This document shows positions 45,196-56,600 of a DNA stretch of 64,000 nt, piece by piece. Location of the stretch: positions 16,618,683 through 16,682,682 of the forward strand of contig OZ038468.1 in NCBI GenBank assembly GCA_964036295.1, read 5' to 3'. The position numbers and the translations under genes are program-made. The DNA is from Plumapathes pennacea. Its lineage: Eukaryota; Cnidaria; Anthozoa; Antipatharia; Myriopathidae. The notes under the pieces were generated by a model. The model was not told where the DNA came from and ran no database searches. It saw only the letters and a list, made by a program, of their open reading frames with translations. Each line of letters begins with the position of its first letter. Positions within the stretch are counted from its first letter, which is position 1.

Positions 45196-48100
45196 CAGGG
45201 AGTCGTTACCAAGTGTATCAAGTCGGAAGCGGGACTGTATGAGCTGGATGGGAAGTACAGGTACAATACTGTAGTACACCCCAAAAATCATAATACAAAT
45301 TCTACCAATCATTTAAGAGGAAATTATGCACACACTGGAACACGCACACACGCGCGCACAACACTGGAACACTCGCACTGTAACACACTCGTGCACGCAA
45401 ACTGGGACACTTACTTCCGTAAACGCACCCAACTCAAGTGCCGTGACAAATGCGCGACCGCTTTCTAAAATGTTGTCAGCTCTGCACCTGTGATCACAGT
45501 ACAAAATGAATTGATAGTGCGGGAAATTTTTGGTGAAGTTTTGAGTGACTATTTTATAGTTCTTTTTTTCTATTTCAGACTTTTTCTAAACCACCAACCG
45601 TCCGTCAACATGGCCCGCGGTCTGCGTGTCGGTTCAAGAATAACTTTGCTCAATGTTCACCTTTGCAAGAAAGACAAGGTAGGCTGGACTCCAGGAATGC
45701 CAAAATAAAGCCCGGGTCCTTAGTCGCCATCTTATTGATTCGCGTATTTTATTGCCATCTTTGATTAACAGTGGACTTATCGTTGTGTTGGGTGCGCCCT
45801 GCCGTGCCGTCTTTGCGGCTTTGCTATGTCCTCTCCTGCCTTGTCTCTCCTCTCTGCCCTGTTTGTCTTGTCTCCGCTGCGTTCTGCTTTGCTCTTCTGC
45901 AACCGTGTTTCCCTTTTTACCACATTCCTTACTGTGACTGTACTGGAACTAAACTTTGTCTCTCACAGAAAATCCTGGGATTATGTTGCTGCACGCGTAG
46001 TGCGGTGAAAATCGACACGTTTTCAAGTCTTGCATCTCCATGGAAGGTATATGTCATTCATCTTAGTATCCCTGCACTTCACAAGCATAAGAGACGTCCT
46101 TAATTTTTGTTCTATTTTAATATCAGCCCTGCAAGTCCAGCGAGAGCCCCCTGTTTCTCCTTGGTCAGGATCTAACCATTTCTGAGTACGTTGACCTCGT
46201 GCTCATTTGTGACCAGCTGCTAAAGATGTTTTTTCCTTTGTTCAGGTACGAGTTGACGTCCGTTCAAAATACAGATTCTCCTAACCTCTTAAGAAGGAAC
46301 TGTATGAGGGACGTAGTGAGAATTGATAGTTTAATCAGCTTTCATCTGAGCATCTGAGCAAGGTATCAAAAGCCAAGTTCTCCTTACTGTATAGTATATA
46401 CAGTACTCATATAAAATTGAAGTTGAGTACTCTTGGGAGTGAAAGGGTTAATTTGAAGTGTATCTGTCATGGAGAGTAGCTAGTAGGAAGAGACTACGAG
46501 AGTTGTTACATTTGGGACAAATTGTTTTCTATGATTGTGGTCTATGATTCTCAGTCGAACCAGGTGGTAAGCGAGGTAACAGTAGAATGGTTAATTTGAC
46601 GGAAAATAGATCTTGTGTGTCTGGTTTTTATTTTTCAGAACTCGTCAGCTGATTGCCTACTCAACAGAGTCACAGAGGTACGTTCTCTCATTTCCGGTTT
46701 TTCAAGCGAATCTTTTCATTTTCTGAGAAATAATCTCCTTTTCAAGACTACAAACTGTATCTGTTGTGAATGACTTCAAGCAGACACAGAACGCGAAGCT
46801 ATTTTTGGAAATAATTCGTCAATGCCACACGAAAGTTGGTACTCAAGTCGTCGCAAAGACTTCTCCCATCCATGATTTCTTTGAATTGATTTCCAGGAAA
46901 AATCACCCCAGCAAGCGTAGTGTAGTCGAGCGTCTATTGGAGGAAGCAAAAAGCAAAGTCGATACAACAACGAGAAACACAAGGAACATTTACGGAGAGT
47001 TTTTTGACGAACCTCATAACTGTCATCCGACCAGGCCGAGTGTAATTTCTCTGCATCGCATTCTGTCCATGATGGAATTCTTGGAAATCGTGCAATCGAA
47101 GACAGCACATCGCCCGTGGATGACAGGGAATGCCGGAAACCCCGAGTCGGACACTCCCACGGAGTGGTGTTACCAGGTTTTTCAACATCAAGAGATTGAT
47201 CCTGTGGTGGTGCGTTGTTATTGTGATGTAGCATTACGTGTGTACCGTTGGTGATGTTAGGTTTGTGAGTTCGTGAGCGTGTGTATGTGTACGTGTTTGT
47301 GTGTGCGTGCGGGCGTGCGTGCGCGTGTGTGCGTGTGCGTGCGTGATTACCTGCTTGTGTGTTTTGGTATAGTGTCATACTCAAGATCTTTCAGTATGAG
47401 ACTGATGAACTTTTCGACGAAGAAAACATGAAGCGCAGTTGCACACCGCAGCAAACCAAAACTTATGTTTGGGTTCTCTTTTGTTTGCTTCCTTGATTAG
47501 AGTCTGTTGGGATGTCTGCGTGGGTCGAGCAGCACTGGTCAGCTGCAGCTGTACGACCAGACAGGCGCAGTCGACTGTGTGATAACCTCTGCTGATGATC
47601 ATGTTGTCAGCCATTGCTGTCTCACCGATTGTTGCAACAAAAGTATGTTGACGTCACCAAGTGGAGCTGCGAATGGGTTAGTGCTAAGACGTATCATATC
47701 CAATCATCGTTTGTAGTCTTGGATTTCTAATGGGTGTCGGTGTAATGTCGTTCCATGATAGTCGATGTTTTTGCCGTTTGATGACGCTTTCTATAATAGT
47801 GACAGTAGGTGATAATTGCCACCCTTCAACTATCATTAGCTATCATTGACCGTTTGGGGTTTTGGTTCAAGCTCTTCAGCCAATAACTACTGTACGTTGG
47901 TGTTTTTTGTTTGTTTGTTTGTTTATTTGTTTTTTCAGGGCGGAAGGACGGTCCCACTGCCCCTTTGCGCATTTCTGGCATTACGACGTCTTGATCAAGT
48001 TGGACGAGTTCCAGGTTGTTGTGGAACACTTTAAAGTAGAGCCAACTCTCAGAGACACCAACACCTTAACTGTGTCAGGAGACAAGAACTCAGTGCTTCG

Positions 48101-51100
48101 CATCTATTTTCAGTTTTCCCTTGAAGATGCACAGATTCTGGCTCACCGCCAGAAGGCTTTCCCTGGTGATACTGTCGATACGGTAAATAAAGAATCCAGC
48201 GCAAGATTAGAAGTGGGAGCAGAGGGAGACGGCAGACGCTGCCGTAAATTTGGAGTTTCATCTCAAGCACATAACAATGAAGCAGTGAACACTATGAGGG
48301 CCGCGGAAGAATACAACAGAGGTCGTGATCAACTTGTTACCGTTGTGGGAAGCAGCGAGAGGAGAGAAGAACATTTGGTGGGAACTAGCGGTGGAGAATC
48401 CGGGGAGCGCGCGCTTGCAGTGCAGGCTCAAGACAAAGCGGTAGACGGTGAAGAATCCGTGGCGCATGCGCGTGCGATTCAGGGGAAAAATCTGGGAAGT
48501 GAAGCGCGACAGATTGTCCACTGCGTCTTTTTTCTCGTGCGTCACACTGAAGATCCAACACTGCGAAAGTGTGGTGAGAACCTGAGCTACACCAGTGGAG
48601 TCGACATTAAAATTGTTGGCTGGAGTTCTTCGAGTGAAACGAAATCTCTTTCCAAGGAGAGAACTTCACTGAACAAGGAACGCTCTGAATTGCAGTCCTG
48701 TGCTTCAGAAGATATACTTGGGAAATGCCAAGAAAACTGTACGGACGTAGAGTGCAACCACCTGTGGGGTTGTTTGGCTGACTTTAAACTACAAGCAAAG
48801 AGCAGCGTTTTGAAAATCGCGACCGGCAGCATTCATTGGCTACGACTTCTACATCCCGGATGTTTGTATATTTTAAGAGAGAGATCCCCGGATGAAGAAA
48901 GTTCGCGGATCTTGAAAGTAATGAAGGGACGTGGGAAACAAGTAATTGAAGTCAAACCGGAAATGGACTTTGAAAGAATCTGTTCGTGTGATGCATGTTT
49001 GACGCCATATTTACCACGTGACTCTATTGATGACCTGTTAAGGGGGTCCGAGTCTGGAAGTGACACGTCACGAGAAACTCTAAGGGAACAAGTTTACCAG
49101 GCAATCGACGCCGTCAAACAGAGATTTGTGAAGGATGACGTGTTGATGACTGTGGAGGAAGTTCTTACTACTTCTGATCAAAGGTAGATAACGCATACCG
49201 AAGATACATACACATGCATATATACATCTTCATGCATCTTCTTCATACATTTTGTACTGACTTGGCGGCCGAGCGGTTTGGGGGTGGTGGACCTGAATCC
49301 GTAATGAAGCTCCAAACCAGGAGGTCGTGGGTTCAATTCCCACGGCCGGCAGTAGTAAGAAGGTTTTTCATCCGAGGAGGCAACTCCAACGGTTATTCCC
49401 TTCTGAACCTGTCTTCTTTCTACAGGTATTCCACCGGTCGGACATTTGAAACATGAGCCTCTGGCTCGGGAGAATGGGCAACCACTCCCTAATGCTTTGA
49501 CTTTAAATAAACGATATTTATTTATTTATTTTATTTATTTATTTCAATCTCAATATCCAAGTGGCCTTCTCAGCCACAATCCTTTGCGCGCCTAAAACCT
49601 TGATCCGCCGTTTTAGGGCCCCTGCAAGTCGAAAGTTGAATTAGCAATCAATGAGAAATATTAGTTGCTTTTTGCCTAAAAGTGTTACTCAACTATTTTG
49701 CTGCTATGCGACTTGTTTTGTTACTCTACAGTATAAATTACAATTTCTTACTGCCTAGCTCGATTAGCTTTCTAGTTATTTCTTGTAATGAATACCTCAC
49801 GTCTGATACTTCTTTCTCTTTACGAATCGCATTGTAAATTGTGTAGTGTTCGAATAAATTATTGTATTGCATTGTATTGTACTAATTTATTACGGATTTT
49901 ATTCACATGGCCAGATGTAAACCAAAAAATCGAATTGGCCGAGAAAGCCCCTTTAACAAACGTACAAACTGTCGTTTAAAAACAAGATTTTTTTCACTTC
50001 TGATACAGCCGTGACAGCACGCAGCTGGGTTTCCGAGCTTTGGTCGTCAGCAGAGAGTTGCGCCTGTCGGAAATACCGGGTCAGCGGCTTCCTAACGAGT
50101 TCTTGGAAATCCCCAAGTTCGGTCCCGTGAAGAAGGCGAAATTAAGGGGCCTTGGACTTGGATTCTGTTACCTTGGCAACAAAACCATCCATCTGAAAGT
50201 TCGAGATATCGACTCCATGAACGTGCTGGGTGTTTATGTGGACCTCAGTCGAACTGCGTGCATTTGTGGAGTTCTTCCAGGTATGGCATCATTTTCTTTT
50301 GTTTATTTCTTCAATCATTCCTTATTTTCTTCCTTTTTTTCTTTTTTCAACCATCGTTTCTTATTGCTTTATAGGACATGTTTCCATTTTTCAGAAGTGT
50401 TGGTATTTCTATAACATTTGGTTATAACATTTGGTAGATAGATAGATAGATAGATAAAGAAGCGCTAGGTGTACATATGTTGTGCTTGCATTGTCTCTTT
50501 TCGTACTTCCTTTTCAGTGTGGCCCGTTCTTTTTCTAATTTTTTTTTTTTTTAGTTCTTTTCTCCTCCCACTTCAGTCCTTCTCACCCTCACTCTTTATT
50601 CTTGTCCTTTCTACCCTTTACATTCCATACTTCTGTATCTTATTTTCGTTTCTTTCATTCACTTGTGTTCTCTTTATTATATTTTCTTTAGGCAAAAATA
50701 TCGCTAACTAACCCTTTCCTTCTTCATCCTTAAGAACATATTTGCACGACAATATTTGTCATTCTGTATATTTGTTATCGAATCGCTGCGAGCGGTAATT
50801 TTCTTATTTCCCTTCAGGTGCAGTCATTCAGTGCCGTAGGTTTATCCGCAAATTTTCGCGCTCTGGTAACATCTACTGCATTTACGACGCGTGTTCGTCA
50901 ATTGTCGTCGAACAACGAGCCCCTCCGAACATTTCCGGAAACTCCGATAAGTTTGCTGTTGCATCGCACTCGGGTGAGCACGGCCGATTTCTTGAAACTC
51001 GCATAAATACCGATGAAAGAAAGAATGCCCAGGTACCTAATCGATATCTTATCGAGCTCATCCGAAGTGAAAGTGAAGGGGTATTGATACAGACGATTTG

Positions 51101-52778
51101 TCGCGTGCGTTGCCGAGTCGTCGCCGTTCAGAGGGCGACAATGCGCTGGAAATGCTCACGCTGCGGTGAACTGGTAATGAGGGAGGAGTGTACGGGGACT
51201 TGCACCAGTGCAAAGGACTCTCGGTTTAGAGCAGAGGCGAGGTGGGTAAAAAATAGCACAGCTGACTTGATTTTATTTAGGTGTCTTTTTTATTACTTTC
51301 CTCCCTCCCCTCCTTTCTTCCTTCTTTACTGTCAGTTCTTCTCATCTTTCTTTTCTTCCTTTCTCCGTTCCTTAGATTCTCTCGTAGTGCCTTTCTGTCT
51401 TCTGTCGTCCCTTCTTTCCCCCCTTCTTTAGTGTTTCTCGTATTTCCCTCGATCTTTCTTCCTTCTTTACTGTCAGTTCTTCTCATCTTTCCTTTCTTCC
51501 TTTCTCCTTTCCTTAGATTCTCTCATAGTCCCTTCCCGTCTTCTGTCGTCCCTTCTTTCCCCCCCCCCCCCCCTTCTTTAGTTTTTCTCGTACTTCCCTC
51601 GATCTTTCTTCCTTCTTTCTCCTTTCCCTAGTTTCTCTCAAACAGTCAACTCCCTCTAAGACGTTTTTGAGAGGTGCCCGTCTTAAAGAGAGTTCAGTCG
51701 AGTAAACGACTGAAGAAACTGCAGGGACCGCTCCTACCAGGTGTCCGTTAAGATAGAGTTTACTGTATTTCCTTCGTCCCTCCCTTCTTTCCCTACCTCA
51801 GTTTCTTTCAGTTTCCTTCATTCTTTCTCCTTTTTTCTTCCTTCTTCCGTTCCCGTCCTTAGTCATCTCGCACTTACTTTGTTTCTTCTTTCCTCCCTTC
51901 TTCTTTCTTTCCTGTTGTAATGCCTCCCCACCCCTCCCCCCAGATGCGTTATAGAGGACGGCACGGGAGAGGCGCAGCTCTATCTTTATGATGACGTCAT
52001 ACCCGCGTTACTCCAGCTGTCAGCACAGCAGTGGTCGCAGTTAAGAGACATGTCGATGGAGACTGGAGAGCTGTTGTATCAAAGAGCCTGGCACGGGGCA
52101 GATAACCCACTCAAGGTAGGCTTTGCTGGCAATCCAGAATTCTACCGGGGTGGGTAGGGGGAGGATGGTATCTGTCAACAATTTGGCCAATATTTTAGAT
52201 TGGATAGCAGCGCGCCTTTATTCACACTTAAGTTAGCAAGGGGTAAAGGCAAACATCTATACAAATTTGTGCATGAATGGCACCAGGTTTTATACCTGTT
52301 TTATCCTCTCCAGACAAGCAGCGGTCCATTTTCAAAAGCGACTGAAGCCAAACTGACTTGGGCTAGATACTGTTGTTCCCCTTCTCTTCCCCGCCTGGTT
52401 GCTGTGTACTGTAAACACTTCAGAGTCAATAAAAGAGAGACAGCAAGCGCAAGAACCGATGCAGGTAACTTCATGTGTATAAATGTGTTTATGCAAACGT
52501 GTTGTTTGTTTGTCTGTGTTTTTTCATTTGCTCATGTTACCTGTGGTTGTTTGTTGACTGGTTACGTGTGTCGCTGTTCTTGTTGTCTTTTTGTAACGGT
52601 TGTTGGTCCGTTTTGTCATTACCTAGTTTCTTCTTTTGTCGTATTGTTGTTTATATTCGTTACCTGGTTCCTTTGTTTGTTCAAGGTTGTGACTTCGCAA
52701 TTCAACAGTTGCAGAGTTGTGTGTTTGTTTGTTTATTATCTTTTTATTTAGAGAATGGTTTCTTGTAATTATTATTAA

Positions 52779-52854
<76 letters not shown>

Positions 52855-53033
52855 TATTGACTGGTTCTCATCTTGTTCAAGGCTTTGAGTCCCGTAGTGT
52901 GACGATTGGTGCTACCGAACATTCTACACTCGTCCTTCCCAGATTGATGCTGAAGGCAGTGGACTTCATGGAAGCCCGTGCGACACAAGATGCTCGCGTT
53001 TTACTGGATCTGTTACAGCATACAAGTCCTTGA
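39809..53033 (+). CDS. CTC1: CST complex subunit CTC1 (1,542 aa, 23 exons)
   Basis: Large subunit of the CTC1-STN1-TEN1 complex, which binds telomeric single-stranded DNA and recruits DNA polymerase alpha-primase. Exons: 39809-39871, 40618-40912, 41519-41649, 41979-42078, 42424-42556, 43068-43121, 43217-43295, 43454-43540, 43769-43906, 44143-44271, 45199-45260, 45579-45678, 45969-46046, 46127-46245, 46639-46677, 46747-47176, 47501-47676, 47939-49183, 50009-50280, 50818-51241, 51944-52115, 52314-52464 and 52882-53033. All joins keep frame and the total is divisible by three. Similarity to vertebrate CTC1 is visible throughout: SEAGLYELDG, TISEYVDLVLICDQLL, FFDEPHNCHP, LRGSSSTGQLQLYDQTGAVD, HCPFAHFWHYD, RVYFQFSLEDA-type sequence, and a zinc-ribbon-like CSRC...C...C near residues 1356-1375 in the C-terminal OB folds. 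It is longer than the roughly 1,200-residue human protein, partly from a polar insert in exon 18. Donor 47176 (GTTTTT) is weak. Confidence 0.9.
41157..41466. mobile_element. GTTATTACAC-ended element, copy 2
   Basis: A shortened version of 36430-36815 with the same block order, TIR remnants and ~85-90% visible identity. It is in CTC1 intron 2, ending about 50 bp before the exon 3 acceptor. Confidence 0.75.
41760..41960. repeat. (AAT)n/(ATT)n compound microsatellite
   Basis: About 200 bp of AAT units with TAG/TGA/ACT variants, switching to ATT units near 41918. The last part abuts the exon 4 acceptor (TTTGGTTTCCAG). Confidence 0.85.
44420..45197 (+). mobile_element. 5'-truncated non-LTR retrotransposon, 3' end with (ATTG)n tail
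   Basis: An intact frame at 44424-44864 encodes a reverse-transcriptase C-terminal region of the kind found in CR1/L2-like elements: KRKLLLLAHRAVHDK, PASIKDMFA, NHSLRSA, NTIRYRATIIWNSLPNEY. A ~300-bp 3' UTR with a GT-rich and G-rich tract follows. It ends in ATTGATTG repeats (about 45168-45195), a usual tail of such elements. It lies in the CTC1 intron 44272-45198, in the sense orientation. Confidence 0.75.
45312..45420. repeat. CA-rich low-complexity DNA
   Basis: ACACAC/ACTGGAACAC-type sequence with an imperfect ~20-bp period in a CTC1 intron. A GT-rich counterpart lies at 47265-47345. Confidence 0.7.
46255..46451. mobile_element. CACTCCCAAG-family MITE, copy in CTC1 intron
   Basis: It ends CTTGGGAGTGAAAGGGTTAA. 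The internal ATTCTCCTAACCTCTTAAGA and AGTATATACAGTACTCAT blocks match the family. The left TTAA end is eroded. Confidence 0.65.
49258..49540 (+). mobile_element. tRNA-derived SINE
   Basis: The head resembles a tRNA: GGCGGCCGAGCGGTTTGG (A-box region) at about 49263-49280, and GTGGGTTCAATTCCCACGG, which contains a B box and T-arm, at 49327-49345. A unique body follows (TCCGAGGAGGCAACTCC), then a terminal (ATTT)n tail at 49517-49540. The tRNA-like part has an extended variable region, as in Leu/Ser tRNAs, but no proper anticodon stem. It is in a CTC1 intron. Confidence 0.8.
51295..51943. repeat. 650-bp polypyrimidine-rich intron with a ~145-bp tandem duplication
   Basis: The coding strand is almost all C and T (CTTCC, CTTTC blocks). 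The segment from about 51316 (CTTCCTTCTTTACTGTCAGT) repeats from about 51461. The second unit has a run of 15 C at 51560-51574. The tract ends directly at the exon 21 acceptor. A different repeat is embedded at 51640-51772. Confidence 0.8.
51640..51772. repeat. AACTCCCTCTAAGACG repeat, copy 1
   Basis: AGTCAACTCCCTCTAAGACG...GTGTCCGTTAAGATAGAGTTTACTGTA has inverted ends. A related copy at 56395-56540 reads AGTAAACTCCCTGAAGACGGA and has repeated AAGACGGACACCTCTC blocks. Confidence 0.7.
52767..52857. repeat. (ATT)n microsatellite
   Basis: About 29 ATT units immediately upstream of the last CTC1 exon (acceptor at 52881). Confidence 0.9.
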
Positions 53034-53614
53034 ACTGCTGGAGCCTTCGACCACCGGTATGACAATAGAATAATGAACGAGAGATAGAGAGATATAGTGT
53101 GGAGAAAGAACGACGCGGAATTCTACGCAGAAAAAAGATGCAAACATTGTTTAATAATCAGTTTAATTCTTATAGAGTGGTTTTCAAATTGCTGTCGAAA
53201 ACCAAAACCAAAGTAATTACATTTCCAATCACCAAAACTGTAAGAAAACAGACCAATTATCTATTTCTTTCTGTTGCTGTTCCGGTGTGGCATCAGATAT
53301 CGTTTCGTTGTTTTACCGAACGAGAGAGTGGACAAACGCCTGCGCAAGACAGTGACGTCATCCAACATGGCGTCCTGTAGGTCATCTACTGTGGGCACAT
53401 TTTTGCGTCTTCAGACTGTTTAAAGTACAAACGTGGCATATGTTATACGTGAATTTCACCCCTTGATCAACTCCTCTATTTGAAAAACGATAAATAAACC
53501 TGCACAATTTTGGCGTTTTTTTTTTTATACTCAAAATTCTCCCAGTCATTTTGGTCACATTTAACGCGCCCGCATTATATCAGTCAGCGCCAACCTCGTA
53601 CCCACTACCTTCAA
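53034..53614. other. tail-to-tail intergenic region, CTC1 / multi-pass membrane gene
   Basis: It contains a relative of the 32516-32828 MITE at about 53172-53350. AATAAA at about 53491 on the plus strand is a candidate CTC1 polyadenylation signal. No gene is seen. Confidence 0.5.
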
Positions 53615-56600
53615 CTACAATGAAACGGTGGCCTTCTCGTTTCCAAAAATAGACTCCTGTACAAAAAGCGCGAGGAGAGACAGCTCAAGAAATATAATCG
53701 TAGACACCATGTTCCAGGTCACAATAATGCCCATGATGTCGAACCCCAAGTTGGGAAGAACGTTCTGCAAGTACGTGATGTATTTCTCAAAGTTAAACTT
53801 CGGCAACTTCCGGCGGTGTTGCAATCTTCCGACGACTCTTGCAGCTCCCCGAAAGATGTTTCCCATTGCCTTCACTCGTCCTTGATCTGTTTTCGGGTGT
53901 CCTCGGTCATCTTCGGAAATGTCCGTATCACTTAACGATCCCGTGGGAACAAGCGGAGCGAGATTTTTTCGTGTGATAGTCGGTAGATCTTCCACCCTCG
54001 AGGACTCGGTGTCTGAAAGCGTGACATTCTTTTTCCTGAAATCAAGTGCATTTGAGGCGATTTAATACAGTATCTAATAGCTCAGGCTATTTTCCCAGCA
54101 AGCTGTCTAGATTGTTTAATTGATGGTTGTTTGATTGATTATCGATTGATTGAGTTATTGTTTTATTGATTGATTGATTGATTATCGATTGATTGAGTTA
54201 TTGTTTTATTGATTGATTGATTGATTGATTGATGGATGGATTAATTGATTGATTGATTGATTGATTGAGTATTTGTTTAATTAGTTGGTTGGTCTTTCCA
54301 TTTCTGACACTCGAGCCTTAGGAGGTGGAATTTGCTCATGTGACCAGATCAACCTTCATTATTTTTTTGCACAAATATAACTGGCTGGTTGAGCCCTTGA
54401 TTGATGGATTAAAGGATAGAAATAGGGGAAGAACTACGTAACAGCGTCTAAACGCCGTCACGAAAGTTTGGGACAGTTTTACTAACCGATATGCGTTTGC
54501 TTCGGTCTTGTCATCGATGCCTTGTGTTTCCAGGCTCAGTGGGTTGGACTGGCTCTCTCTGAGCGGCGGTTTAACGATTTTTCTGTTCTGGAAGAGAATC
54601 GGAGGTTCGGAGGTCTTTTTCTTCCACAGACTCTTGCCTCTCTTATGCTTCTGCTTTTCGTGTTTTCTCTGAAGGGCTTCGTCTGACTCGCTCTCCTCAT
54701 CAGAACTTTCAGGCCGCTCGGCCCAGGCCTTCACTACCACGGCCAAATACCTGTAGGATTAAAAAAAAAAAAAAAAAAAAACAAATGTGGCATCAATTAT
54801 TTTGTCTAAACGAAGGGAGGGACATACCACTTGTACTGTTTGGTAACCCAGGCGGCCACACACAACGGGTACACGGAGCAAATGGTCGGTAGCAGTGCAA
54901 ACACGGCAAATATTGCTCGACGAGTTTTGTACAGGAACAGAAATGCATTCACTGCCAGGGAGCCGATACTGAATATCACAAGAAAGCCCAAGGTTACCTG
55001 AAGAGATAATGGAAGATGTTTTAGTTGACAGAACAGAACGTAGCTATTTATCCATTGACCTCTCAGTAGTCGTTTCTCTCTCTATTCCTCTTTTTCTCTT
55101 TCCATTCATCTTTCTGTTTAGCGTTCACTATTTACCCTGCAGGCCGCGCCTGAGTGTTTCACGAAGTTTCCTCTTTGAGCGAATGAGTGGACCGCCTGTC
55201 GAAAGGTGATGGGGCAGTCCAAGTTCTTCAGATTATAAGTCATTTCCTCTGAAAAAAAAAAAAAGAAAAAACAAACAAACAAACAAACAAACAAACAAAA
55301 CAAACAAACAAAGAAAATATAAATTAACAGTTAGAACTGGATAATCATCAGTGGGCGGTGTCCAAAGTATTAAAAACAAAAAGGTAAAAATATTCATCCA
55401 CTGTCAGTTGTCAAAATCGCAAGAACACGCATGTGCAGTGCTACGCTCATTATCAGTGATCGGCCTGGGAACAAGCATAGATCCAAGATGCTCAATGAAT
55501 CAATGAAAGATCATTTCGTGTTCACACGCAGTTATTTTTCTTATGTTTGTGCCTGCTAATGCTTGCATCGTTCGTGCAGTTAATTTTGCTGTCAGTTTGC
55601 TCTAATTCCCATACCAGTTGTCAGTTGGCCAATGGACAGCTACCTTTTGAGTAACAGCTGAAAAATTCACTTTCAGTCTCTTAAAGCTGGTGTTACACTG
55701 GTCGATTCGCAACGACGATTTGCAACGCCGATTTGCTCCAAATCCACGCAACGGCGTTGCAAGTTTTTGAATCGCTTTCAAAAACTTGCAACGCGTTGCA
55801 GCACTGCAAACATCGCGAAAAATCGTTCGCAATGGGGTGTTACACCTCAACGATTTTTAGCGCAACATCGCATCGTTGCAAATCGTCGTTGCAAATCGAC
55901 CAGTGTAACACCACCTTAAAACTTCGCAACTTCTCTTAAGAGCTGGTATCACACTTTGCAATTGATAGTTTGCTTGGATGAACTATGATCAAACAATCAC
56001 TTATAACCACATCAACCATACATTTTCTTCTGGAGAAGTTGGGAGAATCACGGTTTGACCCACTTACCATGATACTCGATCATTGAGAATCCGGTCATAT
56101 GCATCACGCAAACAGCCACGCACCAGAAATACGCGAACGCGCACATGGCGTAACACGTGCACACGAAGCGCGCGATCTTCAGGACGATCTGCAGGTTGTC
56201 CGAAATGTTGAACGGTTCATCGCCTCCTTCATCGGCAAACGAGACATCCATAGTATCGTCTATATGTAAACAGAGCATTGTGGTACTCGCGGTCAGCAGA
56301 CCGAATGCAAGCACACCCAGAGGAAGCCACTATAAGAGAGATGAGGAAAGTAGTTGCATGAATATTGCTACAGTATTATTACTTACTTTACTACTACAGT
56401 AAACTCCCTGAAGACGGACACCTCTCAAAGACGGACACCTGGCAGTCGTTTCCTCTAACTGAACTCTCTTTAAGACGGACACCTCTCTAAAACGGACAGT
56501 TGGAGCTGGTCCTGAGGGTGTCCGTCTGAGAGTCTACTACTACTACAACTACTTCTACTATATAATGTAGGTTGACTGCGTCGGCGTGGCGGAAGACAAA

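Noticed and set aside
49258..49351. Functional tRNA gene
   Set aside because: A- and B-box segments are present, but the anticodon arm does not fold as in a tRNA, and the sequence continues into a SINE body with an (ATTT)n tail.
51281..51631. Leu/Ser/Phe-rich frame resembling a multi-pass protein
   Set aside because: Translation of the polypyrimidine tract in a CTC1 intron; the apparent hydrophobicity follows from CTT/TTC/TCC codons.
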